Shown here: positions 18,173-28,386 of the stretch, piece by piece | Layout of the letters: each line of letters begins with the position of its first letter | Numbering within the stretch: the stretch's first letter is position 1 | NCBI RefSeq assembly: GCF_003841505.1 | Contig: NZ_REGA01000008.1 | Location: 62,001-126,000 of the forward strand | DNA: 64,000 bases | Source of the DNA: Natrarchaeobius chitinivorans | Lineage (GTDB): Archaea > Halobacteriota > Halobacteria > Halobacteriales > Natrialbaceae | Direction of reading: 5' to 3' | The notes under the pieces: model-generated | The model's input: the letters and a program-made list of their open reading frames with translations, nothing else | Told to the model about the DNA's origin: nothing | Databases searched by the model: none | Position numbers and translations under genes: made by a program

Positions 18173-18180
18173 TTTTATAT
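18173..18180 (+). promoter_or_regulatory. TATA box of the DUF1931 gene
   Basis: TTTTATAT lies about 30 bp before the ATG at 18207, the spacing expected for a leaderless haloarchaeal transcript. Confidence 0.7.
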
Positions 18181-18206
18181 GAGGTAAAGGGAAATCGATA
18201 CATCGT

Positions 18207-18374
18207 ATGGCAGACCTTATCGTCAAAGCCGCCGTGAAGGAAGCGCTCGATGACAAGAACGTCGCCTCGGACTTCTACGATGCACTCGACGAGGAAGTCG
18301 ACGAACTGCTCGAGGACGCTGCCCGCCGAGCAGAAGCAAACGACCGGAAAACCGTTCAGCCGCGCGACCTGTAA
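18207..18374 (+). CDS. DUF1931 / histone-fold protein (55 aa)
   Basis: A 55-residue acidic protein, MADLIVKAAVKEALDD...KTVQPRDL, matching the short haloarchaeal DUF1931 proteins that adopt a single histone-fold. The helix-loop-helix pattern and the terminal TVQPRDL (the histone-type RD near the end of helix 3) are visible. It may act as a small chromatin or assembly factor; the family function is unproven. It has a strong TATA box and is followed by a T-run, so it is a single-gene unit. Confidence 0.85.
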   Translation: MADLIVKAAVKEALDDKNVASDFYDALDEEVDELLEDAARRAEANDRKTVQPRDL

Positions 18375-18390
18375 GGGACGCCACCAGAAC

Positions 18391-18400
18391 GATTTTTTAT
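18391..18400 (+). terminator. T-rich terminator after DUF1931 gene
   Basis: GATTTTTTAT begins 17 bp after the stop codon; a short run of T residues is the usual archaeal termination signal. Confidence 0.5.
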
Positions 18401-18505
18401 CGACGCAATCGTCGGATAGTGTCGACTATCCAGTCCGCGGGTGATGCGACTATCGTAGCAACTGCACGTCAGCGCACGCTCGATCGAACGACTACGAGTT
18501 TACTG

Positions 18506-19564
18506 TCACCGGCGTTGCTCGAGGTACTCCTTCGTCCGACCGAGAACGACGTACTCCGTCGACCGCAGCTCCGAGAGTGTCGCCGATCCGGTGACGAACA
18601 TCGCCGTCCGCAACTCGAGTGAAAGCTGTTCGATGAGGTCGACGACCGCGTCGGTTCCCCGGCCTGCTGGTCCGAGAAACGGCTTCGCGAGGCCGCCGGC
18701 TCTGGCACCGAGGGCGATCGCCTTCGCAACGTCTAACCCGGAGCGGACGCCGCCGCTCGCGACGACCTGGTCGTGGACCGACGCCGCCTCGAGGGTGCTG
18801 ATCGCGGTCGGGACGCCCCAGGCACGAAACAGGTTGCCGATCGCCTCCTGTCGGTCGGCACCGACGGCGGCGGCCCGGTGGGATTCGATCCCCGACCACG
18901 TGGTTCCGCCCTGGCCCGCGACGTCGATGGCGTCGACGCCCACATCGGCCAGCCGGCTGGCGGTTTCCCGAGAGATGCCGTTGCCCGTTTCCTTGACGAC
19001 GACCGGGACCGACAGCCCTTCCGCGACGCGTTCGATCTCCGCCAGACAGCCTCGAGCGTCGACGTCGCCCTCCGGCTGGACCGCCTCCTGGAGGAAGTTG
19101 AGGTGGATCGCCATCGCGTCGGCGTCGATCATCTCTACGGCCGTCTCGACCGCCTCGAGGTCGTACTCGAGCAACTGGGCCGCGCCGACGTTGCCGTAGA
19201 GGCAGGCGTCGGGTGCGACCTCGCGGACGACCGTATACGACTCGAGGAGTTCCTCGTCGTCGAGTTCGAGGCCGGCGCGTTGACTACCGACGCCCATGGC
19301 GACGTTCGTCTCCTGGGCGGCCTCAGCGAGCGCTCGATTGATTTTCGTCGTGTTCGGGTGGCCGCCGGTCATGGACTCGATGACGATCGGAACCGCCAGC
19401 TCGTGCCCGAACAGCGTCGTCGTCGTGTCGATCTCGTCGCGGTGGAGTTCGGGGAGCGCCTCGTGGACGAGGTCGACGTCCGCAAACCCCGCACCGGAGG
19501 TCTCGACGTCCTCTTCTTCGATGATTCGAATGTGGTCGTCTTTTCTGTCGGATGTCTCGGGCAT
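18506..19564 (-). CDS. fni: Isopentenyl-diphosphate delta-isomerase, type 2
   Basis: FMN- and NADPH-dependent isomerase that interconverts isopentenyl and dimethylallyl diphosphate for archaeal lipid synthesis; about 352 residues. Visible motifs are RKDDHIRI near the start, [62 protein letters not shown]-type [13 protein letters not shown] and [19 protein letters not shown]. The start [10 protein letters not shown] is chosen over an upstream ATG because it matches the usual N-terminus of the family. Confidence 0.94.
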   Translation of the reverse strand: MPETSDRKDDHIRIIEEEDVETSGAGFADVDLVHEALPELHRDEIDTTTTLFGHELAVPIVIESMTGGHPNTTKINRALAEAAQETNVAMGVGSQRAGLELDDEELLESYTVVREVAPDACLYGNVGAAQLLEYDLEAVETAVEMIDADAMAIHLNFLQEAVQPEGDVDARGCLAEIERVAEGLSVPVVVKETGNGISRETASRLADVGVDAIDVAGQGGTTWSGIESHRAAAVGADRQEAIGNLFRAWGVPTAISTLEAASVHDQVVASGGVRSGLDVAKAIALGARAGGLAKPFLGPAGRGTDAVVDLIEQLSLELRTAMFVTGSATLSELRSTEYVVLGRTKEYLEQRR

Positions 19565-19714
19565 CGGATCGTCTCGATCGGAAGATGTTGCGACGGGATA
19601 GAAAAACCCGTTCATTCCGGCCGCGCCGGGACTCCGGAATCGCCACGATTTGTGCAGAGTTCTCCCAGACGGACTACTGGAGGACGTTCTCCGGGTTCGA
19701 GACGGGCCGAGCGG

Positions 19715-22700
19715 TCACCGATCGAGTTCGCTCGCCGCCGGGAGCACAATCGAGAACGTCGACCCCTCGCCGGGTTCCGACTCGAGTCGGATCTCGCCGC
19801 CGTGGCGTTCGACGATGCGCTGACAGAGCGCGAGTCCGATACCCGTCCCCGGGTGTTCGTCGTGTGTATGCAGTCGCTGGAACACCTCGAAGATGCGCTC
19901 TTGCTCGTCAGGAGCGATTCCGATTCCGTCGTCGTGAACCGAGATGATCCAGTCGTTGCCGTTGCGTTCGGCGGCGATGTCGATCCGCGGTGGCCCGTCG
20001 CCGCTGTACTCGATCGCATTACTCACGAGATTCTGGAACACCTGATGCAGTTGACCGGCGTCGCCCGCTACACGCGGCAACTCGTCGGTCGTGATCTCGG
20101 CGTCGGTTCTCTCTATTTGTATCCGGAGATCCTCACGAACGGTTTCGAGCACGTCGTTCAGGTCGACCGATCCGAACTGATCTCCGCGCGTTTCGACCCG
20201 CGAATACGCGAGCAATCCGTCGATCATCTCGCGCATACGGTCGGCCCCGTCGATGGCGAACTCGAGGAACTCTTCACCGTCTTCGTCGAACGCGTCTCGG
20301 TATCGGCGGTCGATCAACTGAAGGTAACTCGAGACCATCCGGAGAGGCTCTTGCAGGTCGTGGCTGGCGGCGTAGGCGAACTGCTCGAGTCGTTTGTTCG
20401 ACTCCTCGAGGCGCTCGTTTGATTCCTCGAGGTCGGCAACCAGCTGTTTGAGTTCGCGCTGGTATCGGTGGCGTTCGATGGCCTCGGCGAGGATGTTGGC
20501 GACGCTCTGGACGAAGGTGACGTCCTGTTCGGTGAACGTCCGACGGTCGGTGTCGTGCGTGCCGAGGATCCCCCACGGCTCGTCGAACGATCCGATGACG
20601 GTACTGATCCCACTGCGAACGTCGTGGCTCCGCAGCAGGTCGGGGCCGCTGAACCGCGTTTCCGTCCCGAGGTCCTCGACCACGATCGGGTGATCGTTTG
20701 CCAGGGTGTACGCAGCCTGGGAATCCGTCTCGACGGAGGAGACCGTCGCCTGACCGACGATCCCGTCGTGCCAGCCCACGCCCTGGCGCAACAGCAGTTC
20801 CTGCTCGTCGGCGTCGAGATCGAGCACCTTGCAGTACTCGTTGTCGAGGACGTCCGCCACCTGCCGGGCTGCCTCGTCCATGAGTTCGTCCAGATCGTCG
20901 GACTCGAGTGCGAACTGCCCGAGGTCCGCGACGGCCTGTTGCTGGCGGGCCCGCTGCTCGAACGCGCGTTCGCGCTCTTTTCGCTCGGAGATGTCGCGGA
21001 CGACACCTGTGCGACCGATCGACCCATCTTCGAGCACGTACGGGCCGAACCGGCCCTCGACGGGGATCGTATCGCCGCCGTCGGTTTCGATATCGAACTC
21101 GAGCGACGCGTACTCCGCGCTCTCCGCGACGACGTCCTCGTTCAATTCCTCGGCTCGGACGTCGACCGTCTCGTCGTGGACGAGCGTGACGTGTGCACCC
21201 AGCAATTCGTCGCGGTCGTACCCACTCATCTCGCAGAACGTGTCGTTGACCATGACGAACCGGCCGTCGGCGTCGACCGTTGCGACACCGTCCCAGATCG
21301 TTTCGATCGTCTGTTCGTACCGTTCTAGCTCTCGCTCGCGCTCTTTTCGCTCGGTGATATCAGTGAAGTAGACCGACAGTCCCGTTTCGGACGGATAGAC
21401 GTTCACTTCGGCCCAGATATCGAGCGGTTCGGAGTATCGCTCGAACGCGATTGCCCGCTGGTTTTCCATCGCATTCGTGTAATTCTCGTAGAGATCCGAC
21501 CCGACAGCCTCCGGGAACACGTCCCACAGGACGTTTCCGCGCAACTCCTCTTCTGAGTAACCGAGGAGGTCTTCCGCATGGGAATTGACGTGGGTGAATC
21601 GATACTCGCCGTCGAGTGTGTAGAACGCATCGGAGAATCTATCGAATATCCGCTGGAGTTCGCCCTCGAGTTCCTGCTCGCGTCGATGACGCTCGGTCAT
21701 ATCGCGCGTGACCTTCAGGTAGCCACGGTGCGTTCCATCGTCGTCTCGGATCGCCGTAATCGTCACGTTCGCCCAGAACCGGCTGCCGTCCGCTCTGACG
21801 CGCCAGCCTTCGTCTTCGACCGATCCGGTTTCGGTCGCCTGCTCGAGATTCCGGGTCGGAACGCCCGCCGCTCGATCGTCCTCGGTGTAAAACGCCGAGA
21901 TGTGCTCGCCGAGGATCTCCTCGCGGTCGTAGCCCTTGATCTCCGCCGCACCTTCGTTCCAGCTGATGACGTGTCCCTCCGAATCGAGCCGAAAGATCGC
22001 GTACTCCTCGACGGCATCGACCAGCGACTGAAACCGCTCTCGGGTTTCGCGGTGGGCATCCTGGGATTGCTTTCGGTCCGTGATATCGTAGTAGAGTTCG
22101 ATGCGACCGCCGGCGTACTGACCCGACTCGATCGGTTTGCTCTGGTGCTCGAGCCAGCGTGCGTCACGGGTTTCACCCGCGGTGACGCGACACTCGAACG
22201 TCTCGAAGTGACGGTTCTCTTCGTACGTTGCCCGAACCTTCCGTCCGAATCGGTCCGGGTCGTCGAATCTGTGCTTGATCGTTTCCTCGAGTACGATTCG
22301 TTTGTCCCGGCCGATCAACTCGTCGCGGTCGAGACCGAGGTACTCGCCGATGGTCTCGTCGGCCCACGCGATCGAGAACTCGTCGTCGAGAACGAAGACG
22401 CCGATGTTGGCCTCGTCGAGAACGTTCGCGATCGATTCGACCGACGCCTGTGCCGACTCGAGTGACTCGAGGCGTTGACGGTCCTCCGAGAGGTCGCGTG
22501 CGACGCCGATCGTCCCCTGAAACTCCCCCGCGTCGATCAGCACACTGACCCGTAATTCACAGGCAAACACGCCACCATCGGCAGTCTGCATTCCGAGTTC
22601 GAACGGAGCGATTCCGCCGTCATCCGTTCCGATTTGCCGTTCGATCTCGCGGTCGATACGTTCGACGTCGCCATCGGTGAGAACGAGCGAGACGTGCTCG

Positions 22701-22894
22701 CCGAGAAGTTCCTCGGGTGAACGTCCCGTCGCCTCGACGAGCGCGTCGTTGACCGCAACGAAGTGGCCGTCCGAATCGAGCTGATACACGACGTCGTCGA
22801 TCGTGCTAACGAGTGTCCGATACCGGTGGAGCGCCACGTCGTCGTCGACGTCGTCCCAAAATGCTCCGTCGGGAGCACCCGATCGCGTACTCAT
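19715..22894 (-). CDS. Multi-PAS/GAF sensor histidine kinase
   Basis: A 1059-residue sensor kinase without membrane helices, so probably cytoplasmic. In order it shows about five PAS domains (near residues 27-130, 155-270, 283-400, 410-525, 530-645; repeated GYDREEILG, GYSEEELRG, GYDRDELLG and DITERKERE linkers), one GAF domain (about 665-800, with GIVGQATVSSVE), a coiled segment LKQLVADLEESNERLEESNKR, HisKA with the phospho-acceptor His845 in ASHDLQEPLR, and HATPase_c with N-box FQNLVSNAIE (~953), G1 DDGIGIAPDE and G2 GTGIGLALCQ. No response regulator is adjacent, as is usual for orphan haloarchaeal kinases of bacterio-opsin-activator style. A TATA-like GTTTTAAC sits ~27 bp upstream of the ATG. 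Confidence 0.93.
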   Translation of the reverse strand: MSTRSGAPDGAFWDDVDDDVALHRYRTLVSTIDDVVYQLDSDGHFVAVNDALVEATGRSPEELLGEHVSLVLTDGDVERIDREIERQIGTDDGGIAPFELGMQTADGGVFACELRVSVLIDAGEFQGTIGVARDLSEDRQRLESLESAQASVESIANVLDEANIGVFVLDDEFSIAWADETIGEYLGLDRDELIGRDKRIVLEETIKHRFDDPDRFGRKVRATYEENRHFETFECRVTAGETRDARWLEHQSKPIESGQYAGGRIELYYDITDRKQSQDAHRETRERFQSLVDAVEEYAIFRLDSEGHVISWNEGAAEIKGYDREEILGEHISAFYTEDDRAAGVPTRNLEQATETGSVEDEGWRVRADGSRFWANVTITAIRDDDGTHRGYLKVTRDMTERHRREQELEGELQRIFDRFSDAFYTLDGEYRFTHVNSHAEDLLGYSEEELRGNVLWDVFPEAVGSDLYENYTNAMENQRAIAFERYSEPLDIWAEVNVYPSETGLSVYFTDITERKERERELERYEQTIETIWDGVATVDADGRFVMVNDTFCEMSGYDRDELLGAHVTLVHDETVDVRAEELNEDVVAESAEYASLEFDIETDGGDTIPVEGRFGPYVLEDGSIGRTGVVRDISERKERERAFEQRARQQQAVADLGQFALESDDLDELMDEAARQVADVLDNEYCKVLDLDADEQELLLRQGVGWHDGIVGQATVSSVETDSQAAYTLANDHPIVVEDLGTETRFSGPDLLRSHDVRSGISTVIGSFDEPWGILGTHDTDRRTFTEQDVTFVQSVANILAEAIERHRYQRELKQLVADLEESNERLEESNKRLEQFAYAASHDLQEPLRMVSSYLQLIDRRYRDAFDEDGEEFLEFAIDGADRMREMIDGLLAYSRVETRGDQFGSVDLNDVLETVREDLRIQIERTDAEITTDELPRVAGDAGQLHQVFQNLVSNAIEYSGDGPPRIDIAAERNGNDWIISVHDDGIGIAPDEQERIFEVFQRLHTHDEHPGTGIGLALCQRIVERHGGEIRLESEPGEGSTFSIVLPAASELDR

Positions 22895-23024
22895 TACCCT
22901 TCGAAGATCATTGACCGAGTTAAAACGCTCGACGCTCGAGGGCTTCGAGGAGCCCCTGTCGTAATCCGATCGAACTCTCGAGACGGCGGGGTTTTTGTCT
23001 GGCGTCGTGGAACGTCCGACCGAA

Positions 23025-23528
23025 ATGGTGGGCAAACTCCTGGTCGGCTTCGGCCGCTTCGAAATCCTCAGACCGGAGCCCGTCGTCTGGGTGATGGCTC
23101 GCGGCCGACAGGGATCGCCACTCGTCACCGCGGCGCTCGCACTCGCCGGTGTGATCCTGGTCTTGGTGCCGCGACGGATCGTCCACGCCGCCGAGCGAGT
23201 CGCGTTCGAGAACCCCGACGCCGGACGGCTCCGGCCGTGGACGGTTCCGATGGCCCGACTCGAGGGGATCGTCTTCGCCTGGCTGCTCGTCCGCGGCGAC
23301 GGCTGGAAGCGGCTTCGAACCCCCCTCGCAGCGCTTGGATTCGTCATGGCGCTGGTGCCGCGGTCGGCCGCGGCGTTCGGTCTCGAGGTCGCCTACGAGA
23401 ATCCCGACGAACTCGAGGTGAAATCGTGGGTGGTTCCGGTCACCCGACTGCTGGGGGCGTGGTATCTCGTCGTCGGTCTACTTGCCGGACGGGCGGACGC
23501 TCCCGAGGACGGGGATAGTAGTCGTTAA
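23025..23528 (+). CDS. Hypothetical membrane protein with internal duplication
   Basis: About 167 residues, not recognised. The two halves repeat each other: RRIVHAAERVAFENPDAGRL-RPWTVPMARLEGIVFAWLLV and RSAAAFGLEVAYENPDELEV-KSWVVPVTRLLGAWYLVV. Each half has an amphipathic stretch, the shared xENPD motif and a membrane helix. ATG 23025 (MVGKLLVGFGR) is preferred over an in-frame ATG at 22995. It is convergent with rpiA across a palindromic element. Confidence 0.65.
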   Translation: MVGKLLVGFGRFEILRPEPVVWVMARGRQGSPLVTAALALAGVILVLVPRRIVHAAERVAFENPDAGRLRPWTVPMARLEGIVFAWLLVRGDGWKRLRTPLAALGFVMALVPRSAAAFGLEVAYENPDELEVKSWVVPVTRLLGAWYLVVGLLAGRADAPEDGDSSR

Positions 23529-23531
23529 ACG

Positions 23532-23617
23532 TCATACGGATTACTGTAACTGTTTACCGGCGCACCCGCCGCCCGGGTCGCGGGTGCGCCGGCAATGACT
23601 TACAGTAAACCGTATCA
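23532..23617. repeat. 86-bp palindromic element, copy A
   Basis: Starts TCATACGGATTACTGTAAC and ends in CCGTATCA; the inner arms GGCGCACCCGC / GCGGGTGCGCC form a strong G/C stem around CCCGGG. The rightmost three bases are the complement of the TGA stop codon of rpiA. It fills the gap between two convergent genes. Copies B (27506) and C (54840) have exactly the same length. Confidence 0.85.
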
Positions 23618-24322
23618 GTACTCCCGAATCTCGACGCCGTCGTCGGTCCCGACGTACGTCGTATCCGCCATACCGACGAACAGCCCGTGTTCGACGACTC
23701 CCGGAACGCTCGAGAGTCGCGTCGCCAGTTCGCCGGGATCCTCGATCGATCCGAACGCACAGTCGAGGACCAGGTTGCCGTTGTCGGTAACGATCGGGCC
23801 GTCCTTGTGCGAGGCGTCCCGAAGCGTCGGATCGCCGCCGAACTCGCGAACGCGGTCGGCGACGACGGTGTGGGCATCGGGAAGGACCTCGAGCGGGATC
23901 GGGCGCTCGAGGCGGTCGGTCAGCTTCGAGGGATCGGCGACGACGACGAACCGGTCGGCCGTCGCGTCCACGATCTTCTCGCGTGCGTGGGCTGCCCCGC
24001 CGCCTTTGATCAGTGCGCCGTCAGTGCGCGCGTCCGGCGCGTCGACGACCTGGTCTGCGCCATCGATCGCGAGGTCGACAGCCTCGACCGCGTCGAGCGT
24101 CGTCAGCGGGATCCCGACCTCGAGCGCCAGTCGTCGTGACTGAAACGACGTCGGAATTCCGCGAACCGCGAGGCCGTCGGCGACGGCGCGTCCGATCGCG
24201 TCGATCGCGTACGCGGTCGTCGAACCGGTGCCGAGACCGACGACGTCGCCGTCTTCGACCGCTTCGGCCGCCCGTTCGCCGGCCCGTCGCTTCGCCGCGT
24301 CCGAACCACCCTCCGTCTTCAT
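23615..24322 (-). CDS. rpiA: Ribose-5-phosphate isomerase A
   Basis: Interconverts ribose-5-phosphate and ribulose-5-phosphate for nucleotide sugar supply. The 235-residue protein carries the RpiA blocks GLGTGSTTAYAIDAIG, DLAIDGADQVVD, KGGGAAHAREKIVDA (catalytic-region Lys/Gly loop) and VVADPSKLTDRL, ending VEHGLFVGMADTTYVG. Normal length. Its stop codon is contributed by the palindromic element A. The enoyl-CoA hydratase gene begins its coding region 32 bp upstream of this start on the same strand. Confidence 0.95.
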   Translation of the reverse strand: MKTEGGSDAAKRRAGERAAEAVEDGDVVGLGTGSTTAYAIDAIGRAVADGLAVRGIPTSFQSRRLALEVGIPLTTLDAVEAVDLAIDGADQVVDAPDARTDGALIKGGGAAHAREKIVDATADRFVVVADPSKLTDRLERPIPLEVLPDAHTVVADRVREFGGDPTLRDASHKDGPIVTDNGNLVLDCAFGSIEDPGELATRLSSVPGVVEHGLFVGMADTTYVGTDDGVEIREY

Positions 24323-24354
24323 GATTGCTACCGCGTGCGGCGGTGGGAAAAGCG

Positions 24355-25134
24355 TTACTCGAACTCCGGCTCCCGGTCCTCGAGAAACGCCTCGACGCCC
24401 TCGCGTTGATCCGGCGTTCCGAACAGGCCGGCGAACGCTCGCTTTTCGTACGCGAGGCCGCTCGTTTTCGATCCCTCGTACTGTTGGTTGATCGACTGTT
24501 TCGCGGCCCGGATCGCGGTCGCCGGCTTGGCCGCGATTCTGCCCGCGAGGTCGTCGACGACGTCCTCGAGGTCGTCGTCCGGGACGACCTCGCCGACGAG
24601 GCCAACCTCGGCCGCGCTCTCGGCGTCGAGGCGTTTGCCGAGATAGATCATTCGACGCGCTGTCTCGTCGCCGACGATCCGCGGAAGCCGCTGGGTTGCC
24701 CCCCAGCCGGGGATTATCCCGAGGTCGATCTCCGTGTTGCCGAGGACCGCCGACTCGGCTGCGATCCGGAGGTCACAGGCGAGCGCCATCTCACAGCCGC
24801 CGCCGAACGCGTAGCCGTTGACGGCGGCGATCGTCGGCGCGGGAAACGCCTCGATTGCGTCGGCGACGGTGTGGCCGAGTTCGACCCACTCGCGGGCCTC
24901 CTCGACGGAGAGGTCTTTCATGTGTGCGATGTCCGCACCCGCGATGAACGCGTCGTCGCCCCCGCCCGTGAGAACGAGCGCGCGGGCGTCGTTCGCTTCT
25001 GCCTCCGAAAGCGCGTCGACCATCGCCTCGAGCGTCTCGACGTTCAACGCGTTGAGCGCATCCGGTCGATCGATCGTCAGCGTGGCGACGTCGTCGCCGT
25101 CGTTCCAGTCGAGTCGAACCGTCTCCCAGTACAT
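24355..25134 (-). CDS. Enoyl-CoA hydratase/isomerase family protein
   Basis: A 259-residue crotonase-fold enzyme. The oxyanion-hole and catalytic segments are visible: GGGDDAFIAGADIAHMKDL, IAAVNGYAFGGGCEMALACDLRIAA and the catalytic glutamates in AVLGNTEIDLGIIPGWGATQRLPR. It probably hydrates trans-2-enoyl-CoA esters in beta-oxidation or amino-acid breakdown. The start MYWETVRLDW is chosen because the upstream in-frame region is Cys/Arg-rich and covers tandem repeats. Confidence 0.92.
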   Translation of the reverse strand: MYWETVRLDWNDGDDVATLTIDRPDALNALNVETLEAMVDALSEAEANDARALVLTGGGDDAFIAGADIAHMKDLSVEEAREWVELGHTVADAIEAFPAPTIAAVNGYAFGGGCEMALACDLRIAAESAVLGNTEIDLGIIPGWGATQRLPRIVGDETARRMIYLGKRLDAESAAEVGLVGEVVPDDDLEDVVDDLAGRIAAKPATAIRAAKQSINQQYEGSKTSGLAYEKRAFAGLFGTPDQREGVEAFLEDREPEFE

Positions 25135-25225
25135 ACCCAATCGCTCCACTGCCAGGGTGAAATGGGTTCGGTCCTGCCGGCGTCTCCGGACGCGTTCGCA
25201 GACGGGTACTGGACAGCAGTATCGG

Positions 25226-25297
25226 CGCACAACAGACCGGCACACATCAGTACCCGCACAACAGACCGGCACACAACAGTACCCGCACAACGACGGG
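25226..25297. repeat. 29-bp tandem repeat, 2.5 copies
   Basis: Two nearly identical units starting CGCACAACAGACCGGCACAC (25226-25254, 25255-25283; one substitution) are followed by a partial third. It lies between the divergent enoyl-CoA hydratase and ABC exporter genes, upstream of both promoters. Only one tandem cluster exists and there are no spacers, so it is not a CRISPR. Confidence 0.75.
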
Positions 25298-25424
25298 CGG
25301 TCCACGAATGCACCGGGACGCCGGGACAGCAGCCCGTATCACTCGTCGGGATACGGGTCGGCCTCGAGTCACCTCCCGGAGCGGCGTCTGGAAGGTTTTT
25401 CCCCCTCTTCGTGGTCGACATCCC

Positions 25425-26200
25425 ATGGCGAGTTCGGACACCGCAGTCTCCCTCGAAAACGTGCGCAAGACCTACCGGCTGGCCGAGCCCGTTCACGCCC
25501 TCGACGGCGTCTCGCTTGCGGTTCCTCGAGGGTCCTACACCGCGATTATGGGACCGAGTGGCTCCGGGAAGTCGACGCTGATGAACCTCGTCGGCTGTCT
25601 GGATACCCCGACGGAGGGGACCGTGATCGTCGACGGGCGGGACGTGACGGCCCTCGACGGAAACGAGCGAACCGCGCTGCGCGGCGAGCAGGTCGGATTC
25701 GTCTTCCAGACGTTCAACCTGATGCCCCGACTCACCGCCCTCGAAAACGTTGCCCTCCCCCAGTTGTTCCAGAGCGTGAGCCGAGGGGAACGTCGGGAGC
25801 GAGCGCGGACGCTTCTCGAGCGCGTCGGTCTCGGCGACCGGGCCGACCACCTGCCCAACGAGTTGTCCGGCGGTCAGCGCCAGCGGGTCGCGCTGGCCCG
25901 GGCACTGGTGAACGATCCGGCGATCGTCCTGGCCGACGAGCCCTCCGGAAACCTGGATACTGGGACGGAAGCCGACGTTCTCGATCTCTTCGACGAGTTC
26001 CACGAGGCCGGGACGACGATGGTCGTCGTCACTCACGAGCGCCACGTCGCAGAGCGTGCCGAGCGGATCGTCCACTTGCTCGACGGTCGAATCGAGCGGA
26101 TCGAAGAACTCGAGTCCGACGGTAAGACGACGAGACCGGGGGGATCGACGACCCCGAACGTCACTGGTGAGACCGACTCGGAAGCCGGGGACGGGCGCTG

Positions 26201-26201
<1 letters not shown>
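25425..26201 (+). CDS. ABC transporter ATPase (MacB/LolD-type)
   Basis: ATP-binding subunit of a MacB-like exporter, about 258 residues. Walker [10 protein letters not shown], signature [15 protein letters not shown], Walker [17 protein letters not shown] and switch [11 protein letters not shown] are intact; the Q-loop region reads [19 protein letters not shown], the LolD/MacB hallmark. The start [10 protein letters not shown] is used because the upstream extension is repeat-derived. Its TGA overlaps the ATG of the permease (TGATG). Confidence 0.93.
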
Positions 26202-27505
<1,304 letters not shown>

Positions 27506-27508
<3 letters not shown>

Positions 27509-27591
27509 TACGGTTTACTGTAAGTCCTTGCCGGCGTACCCGCGACCCGGGTCGCGGGTGCGCCGGTAAACAGTTACAGTAATCCGTATGA
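27506..27591. repeat. 86-bp palindromic element, copy B (inverse orientation)
   Basis: Starts TGATACGGTTTACTGTAAG and ends AATCCGTATGA, i.e. the inverse of copy A, with the same GTACCCGCGACCCGGGTCGCGGGTGCGCC core. It gives the TGA stop of the MacB-type permease and fills the gap before a convergent gene. Confidence 0.85.
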
Positions 27592-27702
27592 GAGGCCACC
27601 GTCGGAGCGTGCACGGACGGGCAAACATCAGCCATTTCCGTCATTCGACCCGGAGACGTCGCCTTTCGCTGGCACTCGTCCTGGAGACGTTCCCGCTCGA
27701 CG

Positions 27703-28281
27703 TCACTCGTCTCGGTCCGTTTCGCGCTCCTCCTGCCACCGCGTCGGCTCGGTCCGATCGTTCCTGGCGTCGGTCGCCGGCGGCCGGTCGGAGTCCGGGG
27801 CCTCGAGGTCCGTCGGCTCCGGCGGCCCCCGCCGATTCCGTCGCCCTGCAGGCGGTCGACCGGCGCGTTCGTCGGCGCTCATTCCGATCGTTCGGCGGGT
27901 GTTGGTCCGCTTTTCGGGGTACTCGCGGGCGAGATACGAACCGACGTACCCGCCGAGCAACGCCACGCCGACGGTGTAGAACAGAAGGGTCGTCGTGGCC
28001 ACGATGACGACGAACAGGAGGAACACGAGTCCGCCCGTCGGGCCGCCACTGGCTCCGAACCCGAACCCGAGAAAGACGAGGACGAGAAACGCGCCAGCGG
28101 CGACGGGAACGAACGTGATCGCACCGGCCAGCGCCCCGACGAGCGCACCGTCGCGCGTATCCGGCCCCTCGAGAAAGCCCGCGACTGCGCCGCCGATAAC
28201 CGTCGAGAACGGGATAAACGAGAGGACGACGCCGACGACCGCGCCGATAATCGCGTGAACGAGCGTTCGACTACTGACCAT
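27703..28281 (-). CDS. DUF5518 family membrane protein
   Basis: A 192-residue protein with four hydrophobic segments and many glycines (VHAIIGAVVGVVLSFIPFST, GGAVAGFLEG, GALAGAITFVPVAAGAFLVL, LGGYVGSYLAREY), the arrangement of haloarchaeal DUF5518 proteins. The last ~70 residues are Arg/Pro/Glu-rich and probably cytoplasmic and disordered. Function unknown. Confidence 0.8.
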   Translation of the reverse strand: MVSSRTLVHAIIGAVVGVVLSFIPFSTVIGGAVAGFLEGPDTRDGALVGALAGAITFVPVAAGAFLVLVFLGFGFGASGGPTGGLVFLLFVVIVATTTLLFYTVGVALLGGYVGSYLAREYPEKRTNTRRTIGMSADERAGRPPAGRRNRRGPPEPTDLEAPDSDRPPATDARNDRTEPTRWQEERETDRDE

Positions 28282-28386
28282 ACCGAACGAACGACAGGCA
28301 AGGAGAAAAGTGTCGGTGGTCCAAAAGACGGCGGGCGAGACCTCGGTCGAATCGGCGGCGTCGGTCGCCGTCGCTCGAAGACGAAA

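Larger units (their letters stand above)
17818..18206. other. Intergenic region with divergent promoters
   Basis: No gene seen in 389 bp. It holds the leader hairpin of the zinc-finger gene (17825-17840), an AT-rich stretch GTTTAAAAATCC near 17865 likely serving the minus-strand promoter, and the TATA box of the DUF1931 gene (18173-18180). Confidence 0.6.

Noticed and set aside
25226-25297. Possible CRISPR array
   Set aside because: Repeats are directly adjacent with no spacers and there are no cas genes.
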